Assembly: GCF_022539315.1 (NCBI RefSeq)
Contig: NC_066314.1
Location: 41,663,180-41,727,179, forward strand
Direction: 5' to 3'
Source: Serinus canaria
Taxonomy: Eukaryota > Chordata > Aves > Passeriformes > Fringillidae
Length of the DNA: 64,000 nt
Part shown: one piece after another, positions 40,341 through 52,700 of the stretch
How positions within the stretch are numbered: position 1 is the first letter of the stretch
Layout of the letters: the number at the start of each line of letters is the position of its first letter
Made by a program: the position numbers and the translations under genes
The notes under the pieces: model-generated
What the model saw: the letters and a program-made list of their open reading frames with translations, nothing else
The model's database searches: none
What the model was told of the DNA's origin: nothing

Positions 40341-43300
40341 GCCCATGCTACCTCGATTTTGTGACTTACAAATTCATGCAGGACGGCTGGGTTTAAAAAC
40401 TCGGACTGATTTTGCATTAAGCTACCTTAGGTAGTTTGGCCTCTTTTTCTTCAGTTGCTTCTTACTTTGGTCGGACTTTCTAGTTTCTAAATTGGCACTC
40501 GCGTCTGTATCATAGAGTGGTCTTTTAGCAGACCTTTAATGCTCTAGCAAACTACGCCGACCTTAAACAAAAACTAAGAAAACCGCAATGCTGCATCGTT
40601 GGTGACAGTAGTGCTGTGAATGTTTATGCAGCTCCATGGAAACCTAGGTGAGGGAACCAAGCTCTTCGGAAAAGTACCGCTCCCATAGCTTTGCTAGTAA
40701 AAACAGGGTTGACAGCAATTCGCTAAAAGAATGGCTGTGATGTCAAAGCTGTCATTCGATACGCGAGTGTTCCTGAAGAAGTAACTCATACTGCAATTAC
40801 CCTTCCTTTCCGTTTTAAATCCAGTCTGCCTTTTACTGGTTGTTCTGACATTAAACTTTTACATCTACAGAATCAGGTCAGTAATTAGGTCAACATATAA
40901 GGATTGTCACTTATAGGACAGTTCCAGATAAATTGTGTTTAACCATGAAATGCGCATTTAAAATAATAACTTTGGAAGTGGTGAAAAAGTAGGATTATCA
41001 CACGTTTATAAGGAAGTTTCCATGAAAATCTACTAGCAGTCCTTACGTTGAGGTTATGTAGGCTTGTAATTTGCCATTTTGACTTCACAATATGAACCCT
41101 TTTCAAAAATATAACTGGTGGGATAAGACACATAGACTTTAACTTGGGCCTAGCAAAAGCTACAGCTTTTTTGCCATTATTTGTTTTTGGTTTGGCTTAT
41201 TGGTGAAGTTTTGTTTTGGATTTTTTTTTTCCTTCTACACAGCTCACCTTCCCATCCTTTTGTTTTAGTCCCTATGATTTAGATCACAAAGTAAAATGTA
41301 GCTTTTATAAAAGTTAGTAATGATAAGACTTAAATGTTCTGCACTCTACCCCACTGCAGGAACAGTAAGTTAACTAATTAAGTTAACAAATTAAGTTTAA
41401 CTTAAGTTAAACTTAAATTGACCTCTTCACCATTACTAAAGTCTTCCAGCCTTTCTCAACTTTTTTTTCCAACTCTCTTCTTTTTGCCAGGTTTTTTTCA
41501 GCTGTGAATGATGTGTCTCATCAGGGAGACTACATTTAGATTCTATCCCTCTGGGCTGCTACCAAATTTGTGTGATCTTAATTTATTCTGCATCTTCTCA
41601 TCTCCTGAATGGTAGAAAGTACCATCTCTGCTGCTTTAATTGTGTGCTTCATGCTTTTACTATTTCTCATACCTTGTGTTTTCAGGCTTGGATCCCTTCT
41701 GGAAGCTGCTTAAAACCCAGTGGTCAGAAACATTGTTACTTTTTTTAGAAATGGAGCTGAATGACAATTCTCAGTCCTACTGAATCCTTTTCCTTTTGCC
41801 TTCTTTAGAGCTATGCTTCCAGCAGGTCAGTATATTTTACTAATTTTGGTATGCTAACAATAAACTGTAATCTACAAAACTCCTGGACTATAAATTGTCA
41901 GGTGATAGGCATAAAGCAAAGAAAGGACTGTGATTTTGGAGGGAAGGGGGGGTGACATCTCTTTTTCTACAAACTGATAGATAAGTGTTTCTCAAGTTCT
42001 TTGGCTTACAAAGTTAATCTGTTTCTTGCTGTTTCTCTTCACCTGAGAGTGCTCTGGGGATTCCCAAATGCACGTAAGAAGCAAAGTATTCCTTTACTGC
42101 AGACATATAATTAGCTATAGTGACTGTAGTTATAAAGCTGGCAGTAATAGTTTTTATGATGATTATATTCCCTCATTAGTATGTATAGATTTTATTTTGA
42201 AAATAATTTTAAGATTATTGTCACTTCCTAATAACACGATTATGAGTTGGCATTGTCTTTTTAAGTTTGTGATATGCAAGAGCAATTTACTGTAATAAGT
42301 TGTTGTGCACAGTTATGACAATGATAAATGGTGCCTCAGAAAATATGTTCCAAGCATCATGTGTCAGCAGGCTGCTGTTTCAGCAGCTATGGAGTTGTTT
42401 TTTTCTCAGGCACTATGTTAAGGTAGTCTATGTCCAAACAAAAATTGTATCTAGAGAAGAACACTTTAAGATGGTAATTCCAGCTTGTTCTGACTGCATG
42501 ATCACTGCAGGAAAATAATTAGTAAAAGGATGTGTAGAATTCAAGGACACGTGGACAGACATGATAACCTCGGTGCACAAATTCTGCAATGCGCACATTA
42601 ATTACACTAATCACGTATGGTTTCATAATAACAATTGATGCAAAACAATACATGAGCATAAGGGGTAAATATACTAGCAATGTAGTAGCCCACCAAAAAT
42701 TCTTTCATGTCTAAAATGAGGTATTTTAACTTAGTGTTAATTCTGCTTTAAAATAAAACTAAGAGCCCAACTGTAATCATGTGGTATCCTATTGGGAGCA
42801 GCTGTGTTAGCAGCAGAGCTGTCCAGGCTGCCAAGAGGGCTCAGGAGGTCATACTCTGTCACTAGAGGGGAGTGTGAGATCTGCTTTGCCAGCATGGTGT
42901 TATTCCACCACATGGGTATTCATCCACATGCATGCAGGAAGAGAATGTAGTTCAAGGGCACAAAGATTTAATTGCAGGCTGTCTTGCTGTCGTAGAACCA
43001 TTATACCTTATGTTCTTTCTCTCAATCCTCTGGTCCTACATTTTTTTTCTCCTCCAGCAAAATGGTTATGAAAATAAAAAAATATTTAATCTATGAAATA
43101 ATTTGGGAAGTAGTGTTGGTTTTTTGCTTCTATTGAAATTTTGTTATTTAAATCCCATTAAAGTCTGTTTGCCAACAGCAGGAAGAGAATGGGAAAGAAA
43201 AGAATATCAAGTAGGTACATAATGATTTGAAATACAAGGATGATTTGGAATACATATGATGTTACTTTTAGTCTAAGAAACATCCTGGGGTGCCAAGGGA

Positions 43301-43439
43301 ATTGGCAGTTATAATGGCAGAGCCATGTCTCCATGATACTTGAAAAGTCTTGATTATTGACTGTCCTTCAGGGACTGGAGTGACAGGGACTACCTGTAAC
43401 TATCTCAGGCACTGGAGGGAAGGGATTATCACACCCACA
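40341..43439. other. Intergenic, nothing coding recognised
   Basis: Sequence upstream of POC1B. It holds a 26-bp perfect palindrome at 41391-41416 and no recognised gene. Confidence 0.7.
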
Positions 43440-44315
43440 CCCTGGGATCTGCTGATCAGTCAGCCTCACCTTTGTGCCCCACGAGATCATGGAGCAGGTC
43501 CTGCTGGAAGTTATGTCAAAGCATATGAGGGGTGATTGTATGAAGGTGATTAGAGACAGCCAACATGGTTTTGCCAAGAGCAAATCATGCCCAACTAATC
43601 TAGTGGCTGCTTATGATGGAGTGACTGCATCAGAGGACAAAGGAAAGGTAAGCGACGTCACTTCTGTAAAGCCTTTAATACTGCCCCTTCCAATGCTTTT
43701 ACCTCTGAATTGATGTGGATTTTATGGATGGACTATTAGATGGCAAGGAATTGTGTGACTTTAACCAAAGAGTTACCAATGCTGAGTGGTATCCCACCCA
43801 GGGGTCTGTTTTGGGGCCTATGGTATTTAATATATTAATGACATAGATAGTGGGAATGAGTGCACCTTCAGGAAGTTCATGGGTGACACCAAGCTGAGTG
43901 GTTCAATTGGTACAGGGGAAGGGATGCCATCCAGATGACCTTAACAGGTGAGAGGTATTGGCCTGTACAAACATCATGAAGTTTAAAATTGTTCTGCACC
44001 TGGCTTGAGGCAATGCCCAGTATCAATATACACTAAGGGATGAATGGATTGAAAGCACTGGAGAAAGTACTGCGAATACCCATGGATGAGAAGCTGGACA
44101 TCACTCAGCAATGTGCACTTCCAGCCCAGAAGGCCAAATGTATCCTGGGCTGCATCAAAGGTAATGTGGACTGGATTTGGAGGGGTGACTCTCCCCCTCT
44201 ACTCTGCTCTCATGAGATCCCTCCCCTGGAGTTCTGCGTCCAACTCTAGGACACCCAACATAAGCAGGACATGTTGGAGCAGGTCCAGAGGAGGCCCACA
44301 AAAATGATGAGAATG
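43440..44315 (+). mobile_element. CR1 LINE remnant, reverse-transcriptase region
   Basis: The plus strand reads [16 protein letters not shown], then [20 protein letters not shown] and [12 protein letters not shown]. Further frames give the CR1 phrases GSVLGPMVFN-like, a KFMGDTKLSG-like stretch (active site much changed), DEKLDITQQCALPAQKAKC and QHKQDMLEQVQRRP-like text. These are the ordered C-terminal half of CR1 ORF2. Stops and frameshifts show it is dead. Both the 5' part and the 3' UTR are missing; this is unusual, because CR1 copies normally keep the 3' end. Confidence 0.9.
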
Positions 44316-45961
44316 ATGAGTAATCTATTGATGCAGATAGATGCTTGAGATTTTTCTTTTTTCAGTGTAGGAATTGTATTTGTGTGAAAGGATAAATAAG
44401 AGAACTTAATTCTTATTACTGATGCCTGAAGCAAAACACATGTGAAAGAAAACTGCATAATTCAAGACCAGCACTTTAAAACAAATAACCATCTGAATTA
44501 GAAGTTGAGAGTGACAACTACTCTGCCAAAGACCCTAAAGTCATTAAAATTTGTATAAAATAGGTGTGTTAGCCAAAGGTCCTTTTTTGTTTTCTCCTTT
44601 TAATTAAATGCTTTTGTGTAAAAGATACATATCTTCATAATGACTATGGGGGTTAAATCCCTTAATTTTCCTCCCTTAGTACCCAAATAGCACAATAAAA
44701 ATACTGACAGAGAAATATGCAGCATGTGTTGAGCTGCACTTAGTGTTACCTGAAATGCCAGACTATAACTCTTGCCTCCTATAATGTATGTGCATTATTT
44801 GAATCTCAGAAAGTTTGCAGTAACTAATTGTTTTTGGATAGTTTAGTAGGTTTTACTATGAAATTTTCTGGGAAAATCCTATTATGGTGTTTTATATCAG
44901 TAGCATTGCTACGTGGATGAATACCCATATGTAATTCCAAATTTAAAGAACATCTTGCTTTTTTTTCCCCAGATGTTTTAATGGATCATCAATGCCATCA
45001 GTAAGGTTTCCTCTGTTGCCAGTAACATGGGTATGTCAGTAAATACATTTTTATTTCAATGCACTTTCATTCAGCTTTTCTAAAAATAAGTAAAGCAGTT
45101 GTGTAGTTTGGTGTCTCTTTGCCATACAATACCTGAAATTCTGTCATGTTGCAAAATTCAACGTATTCAAATCAAGTTGCTTTAGCAAATTGTTTGGTAA
45201 TGTTCACTTAAAAATCAATTAGTATTCCTGTGTGTTACTGAGTTTGTGAGATCTAGATCAATTTTGGAAAAATGTAGTATAACATAGCAAAGGTTAGTTC
45301 AAATTTACCAATGCTTCAGAAGATGCCATATAGAATGATTTAGAACATCTTCACTTGGTACATCTTAAACCAGGATCATTCATCTGCTATAACATGGATG
45401 TTAGCTGCAAAGGTGAATCAATGAAAACTGGGGAATTGTATGGAGATGCCTAGTTTGGTAAAGTATCTCTTTAGGTGTGTACTAGAAGGGGACATTTCAC
45501 CTAAGGGAGAATGATCTAGGGAATACAATAAACATGAACAAGGAATCTAGAATAAGAAATCTAACTAGATAAATGAACTCTTGATATTAGAACTCGCCTA
45601 AATTTTTAGGAAAAAATGTAATTGCCCAAGTGGAACTATATTATGAATGTTTATAGGTAATTTTTAGCAAGAGGCCTTAAAAAAAAAAAAAAAACCCAAA
45701 TAACTCTGCATTTTATTTATACATCATTTTCAGGGGTAAGTATTCCCTGAAAGCACACTAGTCATTTCTTGGAGTGCTAAAATAAGGATTGGGAGCTAGA
45801 CATTAATCCTGTTTCTGATTTTTCTATAATCCTCCATAAAATTAGTTTTTTTAGAGTGCATGTTTTAAACCGCAGTCTTCTAATAGCAGTAAAGCTAATA
45901 TAAGTGCTTGAAACCTATGTCTGCAAATGCCAGGTACAAAGTAAGACAAATGATAACAATT
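44316..45961. other. Intergenic, nothing recognised
   Basis: AT-rich sequence with a short poly-A tract near 45680. No gene or known repeat was identified. Confidence 0.6.
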
Positions 45962-47668
45962 TTAATTACAAAAATAAGTGTGAAAAAACAATATGCCACA
46001 ATTACTGCAAAATAAAGAACCTAATGGTTCTTGAACAACTGCAGCTACAACATCCATGATGTTAATTTCTTCTGCTAATTGCTTTCTGAAGGGTGAGGTC
46101 TGACCCACCCTCCAGGTGCTTAGCAGGGGCTGTGCTCCATGCATTTGTTGGGCAATGTCATAGTGCAAGTCTCACGGCTCCACACCCCCCATGCATCCTC
46201 TAAAAGGATCCTTGACTCTATCTCATGAGTGGTCCAGAAACGACCACTTTGAAATGACCACTTGGGTGCTGATTTAGAATTGTCATGGCTCTCTCCTCTG
46301 CTGATGCTTTGTGGCATCTATCTAAGGATCAAGTCGCCTGTTTATTTAACCACCGCTGAAACAGACTTTTGTCAGTATGTTTAAAAGAACCAGGAGACTT
46401 TGATTCTCTTAGGTTAGCTACCCATCCAATGGGACAGGAGTCAGGCAGCAGTGGCAGCTGCTTCATTTCAGGATAGTTGCAGAGAAGATATTGAGAGACA
46501 ACATTACCAATTACATCTGCATTCATCACTACTTTACCAGAGTAGGGCAGGGACTTGTGACTGGACAAGAAAAGCCTCCATCTGTACTCCTCTTTTTTTT
46601 TTTTTTTTTTCCTGTTGCAGCACTGGCTGCTTGGGCAGGAAGAACTTTCCAGCATGGCAGTTGGCAAACCCACAACATGACAGACTGCCACAGATGCTTC
46701 CTGCTGCTACCATGTAGATTTTCTCTTGACTATTACTTGTATGGCTGATGCAGAGAGAAAAATGAAGGGAGCGGTAGTAGTTTCAGACTCTCTTGTTTCA
46801 CTGTTAAATACATTATTCTGCTTGTGTGCCTGTATCAAGTACAAAAGCTGCCACTATAGATGAGATAGCTAGACACTTGTCTGATTCCAAAAGGAGTGGT
46901 GTTGTTACATCTCATCAAATGGTAAAAATCTAATCAACAGGCCTTATTCCATTGGTGAGGCATGCACATATAGTGGGTCATTTGTGGTGTAGAAAGTCCA
47001 AACTGAAAATACCTTACTCATTCCATGCATTTTTTTAAAACTCCCTTTCCTCTCTTGCAGGAGGGCTGTATACATACATTGCTGTATGCGTGTTGGCTTG
47101 TGTCAACTCCTTTTTGCAGTGGCTCTAATATTATGAATTTTTATGCTAATCTGAGCATAATGACACATTATGTTTCAGAGAAGGACAATTCCTGCGTAGC
47201 TGAGAAAGCCATGTACTGTAGAGTGGACTGAAGCAGAAGGTATCATCTGCTTAATATCACAAAATAAAGCCAGGAAGAATGCCCCAAATTTTCTCATTGG
47301 AACAAGTTTTTAGCAAAACCCCTCATCTTCCTGTAGAATTCTGTTGTATCACAGAACATTACCTATTTTTATCATCTCGCACATTACTAATTGCAAGCCT
47401 GCAGCATATGGACACACTGTCTGCAGAATCACCATCACAATCCAGTTGCAATTCCCCCAGGTGTTTTACAGCAGCAATCAGCAATACAGGTACTATGGAG
47501 ACAGGTCCTAGCTTCAGGGAGAGCCAATAGGGCCACATAGCAAAAAAGGCATGCAGCAAATTGCTGCACATGCCTTTCAAAGTTACAAGGAATACCTGGG
47601 TGCCACAACTTTTGCAGGTGCATTAGCAGGAATTGCCAAGGAAGCATGGTCTGGTAGCGTATGCCCAT
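45962..47668 (-). pseudogene. Unrecognised coding-like mosaic, possible decayed transposon
   Basis: On the minus strand several ORFs follow each other in changing frames: 47668-47435, 47580-47359, 46691-46329, 46317-46120 and 46168-45962. Their compositions look more protein-like than neighbouring sequence, for example WGVWSRETC and PEMKQLPLLPDSCPIGW. A poly-T tract (46593-46610) cuts the third one, making a lysine run. I do not recognise the family. A decayed DNA transposon or retroelement is a guess; chance ORFs remain possible. Confidence 0.25.
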
Positions 47669-48029
47669 TCAGAAAAAAGGCAGGCAGTTTTCCATCAATA
47701 TGCTGTAAGACTGCAACCTAACAAGTGGTTTCACATGACAAAATTTTTCTGATTGAAAAAAATACTAAATTCAGGATAATATTATCAGAAGGAAGCTGTA
47801 AGAGATGAGAATTCAAACTTACTCTGTGTGCTCCTTAACTTTTTACCCCTACTTCTTAGAAATTGCTTGCTGGATACTTTCAGGCTAGTTTAAGAGAGTT
47901 CGTTTTAAGTAGGTAGAAATTTGGGAGAAATTTACTTTCAGGAAGGGAAAAGGGATCCTGTGAAAAAGAAAAGAAAGGCCAGCAAACGTTCTGGAAAGGA
48001 GATAGTTTTCAGTTGCATTTCATTAGATC

Positions 48030-48031
<2 letters not shown>

Positions 48032-48061
<30 letters not shown>
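48032..48061 (+). repeat. Poly-A tract, 30 bp
   Basis: An uninterrupted run of 30 A within the first repeat unit. Confidence 0.9.
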
Positions 48062-48063
<2 letters not shown>

Positions 48064-49013
48064 ATTTGCCAAAGCAAAAGCCATCAAAAGGCATGGCATA
48101 CCATCCAGTGCCGGGACTTGCACCAAAGCTTGCCCAATTGGTCCCCATTGAAATCGCAAGATTCCATTTCCCTTCCCAAAAGGAAATGAAATTTCTTTGA
48201 ATCTTGCGACCCATCAAAAGGAAGACGTACAGACACTCAGGAAAGGAGATAGCATCAAAAGAAATGCAATTGAAAAAAAACCCAAAAAACAGAAAATCAG
48301 GAGCTTTAGTGACTACAAGAAAGTGGTCTGGGCGGAAATGAGGTGCAGTGCAAAGGACCAAAAGAGGCCAAAACTAACCTCACAGCTGTTGCAAAAGCAG
48401 AGGAAAAATCAAGGAGGCAGACACAATTTGGAGGGGAAGAAATGAGGGACATAGCATGGATACTTAAAAAAAAAGAAAAAAAGAAAAAAAAAAAGGAAAA
48501 AAAATTTCACCAAAGCAAAAGCCATCAAAAGGCATGGCATGCCATCCAGTGCAGGGACACACACCACATACACCAAGGGTTGACAAAATTGATCCCCACT
48601 GATGGCCAAAACAGAAAAGAAGAGCTTTCTAACAATCTGGAGTGGAGATACTACCTAGGGCAATTAAACTGTAGTAAGAAAAAATAAATTGGCGAATTTT
48701 ACTGACTCAGAGCGAATGTACCGATATTATATCAGGTGCAGTGCAAATGAACAACAGTGGCCAAAACATACATCATAGATGTTGCAAAACCAGGGGAAAA
48801 AAATAATGAGGAAGACACAACTTGGAGGGGAAGATATGAGGGGCATAGCATGGACACTTAAAAATAACAGTAGAAAAAATATTCTCGGTTCTATTTAAAC
48901 CATTAAAAGACATGGCATGCCATCAAGTGCATGGACATGCACCAAAGCTTGCCCAATTGTTCCTCATTGAAATCGCAAATTTTCATTTCTTGGCAGGATT
49001 CGCAAATTTTCAT

Positions 49014-49092
49014 TTCTTTGGCAGGATTTCATTTAGCTTCCCCAAAGGAAATTTCATTTCCTTTGGGGAAGCTAAATGGAATCCTGCCAAAG
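49014..49092. repeat. Near-perfect inverted repeat, 37-bp arms, 3-bp loop
   Basis: The left arm (about 49014-49052) and right arm (49056-49092) are reverse complements apart from one mismatch and ragged outer ends. The TTC loop is at 49053-49055. The core is GCTTCCCCAAAGGAAAT and its complement. The array copy near 48150-48220 also has a weaker hairpin with CGCAAGATTC arms, so the structure belongs to the repeat family. Confidence 0.9.
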
Positions 49093-49201
49093 AGAAATGC
49101 AAGGCTCTGGAAAGGAGATATGATCAAAATAAATGCAATTTAAAAAAAAAACAAAAATCCAGAAAATCCAGAGATTTAGTGACTACAAGAAAGTGCCCTG
49201 G

Positions 49202-49511
49202 TGTTGTCATCATATTTCAATTGTCTCATACCTTCTCGATGATTTCTCATGGGCAGCTCCTCACAGCAGTGACGTCTTCTTCTTCACCTTGCAGCCCACA
49301 AAGCTCATCTCGCTTCCCAGCACAACCAACAAACTGCAGCTCTCTTCCCAGCACAGCCAACCCACTCTTTTGTAGCAGTCTTCTAATTGGACACAGCTGT
49401 GGCCTATTAAGGGCAGGCCTGTTCCTAATCTTTGGTGATTAGCACAGCTGCAACTCCTTAGGTGTCAGACTACCTTCTACACTATATTTTCTTACATGCT
49501 ATCTCTCCACA
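49202..49511 (+). mobile_element. Solo-LTR-like insertion in the repeat array
   Basis: A 310-bp block begins TGTTGTCATC and ends TCTCTCCACA, the TG...CA pattern of retroviral LTRs. It interrupts an array unit exactly: sequence left and right continues the unit as seen in an undisturbed copy at 48308-48360. The six bases left (CCCTGG) and right (GTCTGG) agree at 4 of 6, and GTCTGG is the undisturbed version. This fits an aged 6-bp target duplication, the length usual for class II (ERVK-like) elements. There is no internal coding region. Strand is a guess and no polyadenylation signal was seen. Confidence 0.6.
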
Positions 49512-49790
49512 GTCTGGGAGGAGATGAGATGCAGTGCAAAGGACCAAAAGAGGCCAAAACTAACCTCTCAGCTCTTGCAAAAGCAGGGGAAAACTCAAGG
49601 AGGCAGAAAAAACTTGGAGGGGAAGAAATGAGGGACATGGCATGGATACTTAAAAAAAAAGAAAACAATTTCACCAAAGCAAAAGCCATCAAAAGGCATG
49701 GCATGCCATCCAGTGCCAGGACTTGCACCAAAGCTTGCCCAGTTGATCCCAATAGAAATCACAAGATTTCATTTCCCTATGCTATGGTCT

Positions 49791-52700
49791 GTCGTTAGCA
49801 TAAGCAGCTCGTTCTTGCATCTATAAAACAGACGCTGTTTTTTGAGTTTTCCAGCTGGTACCAGAAAAGGGTCTTGCATGATTGCTACAAAAACTGCCTT
49901 CAAGATCACTCCTGCTGCATGGAAGTTCTCCTGTATTAGTATTCATTATTATTATGAAACTTTGTCTTCACCAAAAATATTTGAACACTTGCAGCTAAGC
50001 ACACTTTACTGTGACACACCATTTAATTGTATTATCCATGTTTAATTTTGGTATTTTAAATAAAAACCACTATATTAAGTTTCTTGCATCAGTTTACCAA
50101 GAACAGTTGGTGTTCTAGTTTTGTTATGCTCCCTCAAACCTGGAATGTAATGTGAAATCCTAGAGTGATCCATAGTGATCGTCAAATTTTGATATTCAGA
50201 TTCACAGCACAGATCATCACTGGTTCTTCTTCCAACCAAAACAAGAAGTAAAAGTGACTGGAATGCTCTAGCATAAGTAGACGGCATAATTTATAGTGCT
50301 CCTGACATTAGTGCCTCAAGCAGGATAAATCTGCTTTAAAACACAAGATTTTCAACTTGTATATTCATGTTTTCTGCTCTTCTTACTCCCATCGTGTTAG
50401 CCTGCTTTTCTTCCCATAAAATTTTCAAAAACCTTCTCATTGCTCATTTGTTTCTTTCCACTCTCCCTTTCCAATTCCTACTTCATTTATCTACAGTGCC
50501 TTGGTTGTTATTTCCCTGAGCTGGGCAGCAGGAGTCACAGTGGGAGCAAGTCTGTGCTGGAGTTTTTGCTGAGCAGAGAACCCAACCCCACCCCACCCCA
50601 GCAGCCTGCAGCAGCAGTTTACCCAGAAATAGTTCCGGTGTGGTTGACCACACTGTCGCAGAAGCTGTTGAAATGAAACAGAGGGAACACTGCAGAAAGA
50701 GAGGAGTGGTAACCTGGGCCAGCAACACGCACTACATCTCCACTCTGTGAAAGGCTCAGTTTCAAACCAATCACATCCCTGCAATGAGGTGGAGCAGTTT
50801 GCTTATAAAAGCTACAGTTTTGCTGGAAAGCTGACAAGGATGACTGTATAGATTATTATAAATTGAATTTGTCCACACTCCCTGCTGGGAGAGCAAAAGA
50901 GATTCCCAACACCAGATCCTGCTTGACAGGTGGCATAGCTTGTTCAAAAGCTTGCAGATGGTAGACCAACAGGCATGAAGAGAAAAATAACAAATTTCCT
51001 TCTTAGAAATGGCTAAGCCCTTTCGTTTCATAACACAAAAGCAAACCACTTGAGCTGTATAATTATTTTAGGGTGCTTAATACATAAATAAATTTTTCCA
51101 TGAAGTTTCCACTGAGGCCTGATTTCTGAGTTACAGCAAAATCATCAAGACTTGCAACACTAAAACAAAGCAAGAAAGCCATGGGAGCACTTCTGGTTTT
51201 TTTGGCAATATCTCAGATGTAGTCAGTTTGGAAATAGCTATCTATGGCTTAACTGCTGGACTTGGATTGATTCCAAAAGCAATGTTCCAAATTGGGTATA
51301 TGACAGCATGCATGAGTTATTTCAGTCTTTTTGACAATGATTGTCAGAGAAGAATCGTGACCTTTGAAAACAAACACTGAGGGGTCTATTGGTTGTGCTG
51401 ATTGCCTCTGGGAACAGTAATAAAGAAAACCAGTGGAAAATAATTTTCTTAAATGGTATTTTATCAGTTCACATTCCTCATCTAGGGATCAAAAAGCCTG
51501 TAGCACTTCTTCATTAAGTGCCTGTAGCACTTCTTCTTTACATATTCTTCAAATATGTAAAATGCTGATTGTGTTGATTGGTATCAAGCTGACACCTGAT
51601 CATTTAGTTGATATTCTGACTTGGACTGTTTATGGCCCTTTTGAAAAAGACTCAAGTCAGTGAGATTTAAAGCTATAATAACTATATTCTGTAGGCATGT
51701 CAGTATAGGTACTGACATGCCTACAGAATTGGCTGGGCATCCCAAGCTCTTTAAAAGTGGCAGTTCAGAATACTTTTAACCTCCTGCTGTAGAGTTATCT
51801 TTTATTGAATCATTAAGACTTTTGAAATGAAACATGCTTCAATATACTGACTCCAAAAGTGAAAATTCTAAAGATTCCTGCACCTTTAAGGTAGAGAGCC
51901 ATTATAGAGCATATTGGAAGTTAGTGTTGTAGGCACTCCCCCACATCCTCTAAACATACTTGTTTTAAATGTGTTTTAGTTTCAAAAGGAATGTGCTATT
52001 TCTAACAAAAGAGACCATGTTTCTGTTTTGCAGAAACTCGGCTATTTTTTCAATTGCTAGAATGTCAAATTTTTGGTTGAATTATCTCACTACTATGACA
52101 TTTGATCAGCCAGGCAGCTAGTTTTACTATGCAGGTTATGCATGGACTCTTTGAAACTTTTTCGTATTGCAGCATTTTTAAGATCAGAGTGGCAGTTTTA
52201 TAATGTCTTCTTACATTAGCATTAAAGTTTTATAGACAATTATGAGAGAGCCAACAAAAAGAAAATCCAATCCTGATATAACACTAAGTTCTTTAACTGC
52301 AGCAAAATATTTCTGCAACTCCAGGCAGAAGAGAGCATTTGTATGCAAGATCAGAACTAATATGGCATTTAATTTAATTTCATCTATACTTTGCTCAATT
52401 AGATAAAAGCCTGTAACACCACCACTCCATGAAATAAGGTAAGGACAAAAGTTAGCTTCTCAATTCTGTGTAAATTAGTCTCCTATGACTGGAAACATAC
52501 TTTTCAGTGCTCTTTGTCTTGATCCATTATGATAATATCAATTTCATTAACTTTATATGCTTGCAAGAGAACCTTCTTTTTTTAAAAGCTGATCTTAAAC
52601 AGTTGAAACCAGAAAAAAAAAAGTAACTTTGGGAAAAAGGACCAGGTTCTTTCAAAAAAATCCTAAATAGTGAGCAGGGCAATGAAACCTCACAAATCTT

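Larger units (their letters stand above)
47935..49790 (+). repeat. Tandem repeat array of unknown family, unit about 390-480 bp
   Basis: The phrase CATCAAAAGGCATGGCAT and its flanks recur at about 48083, 48523 and 49688, with a diverged copy near 48903. A second landmark, GCAGTGCAAAGGACC, recurs at 48346, diverged at 48738, and at 49531. A third, TAGTGACTACAAGAAAGTG, occurs at 48308 and 49178. The order is constant, so the units are in direct tandem, about 3-4 copies and diverged. Units carry A-rich tracts and internal inverted repeats. The last unit is split by a 310-bp LTR-like insertion. No protein product is supported. The long frame at 48912-49442 is an artefact of repeat and insertion sequence. 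Confidence 0.8.

Noticed and set aside
39163..40417. Several overlapping frames of 90-155 codons on both strands
   Set aside because: They are arginine-, proline- and alanine-rich frames produced by the CpG island. Only the POC1B exons here are supported by homology and splice sites.
48912..49442. 176-codon plus-strand frame
   Set aside because: It runs from the tandem array through the inverted repeat into the LTR-like insertion, so it cannot represent one gene.
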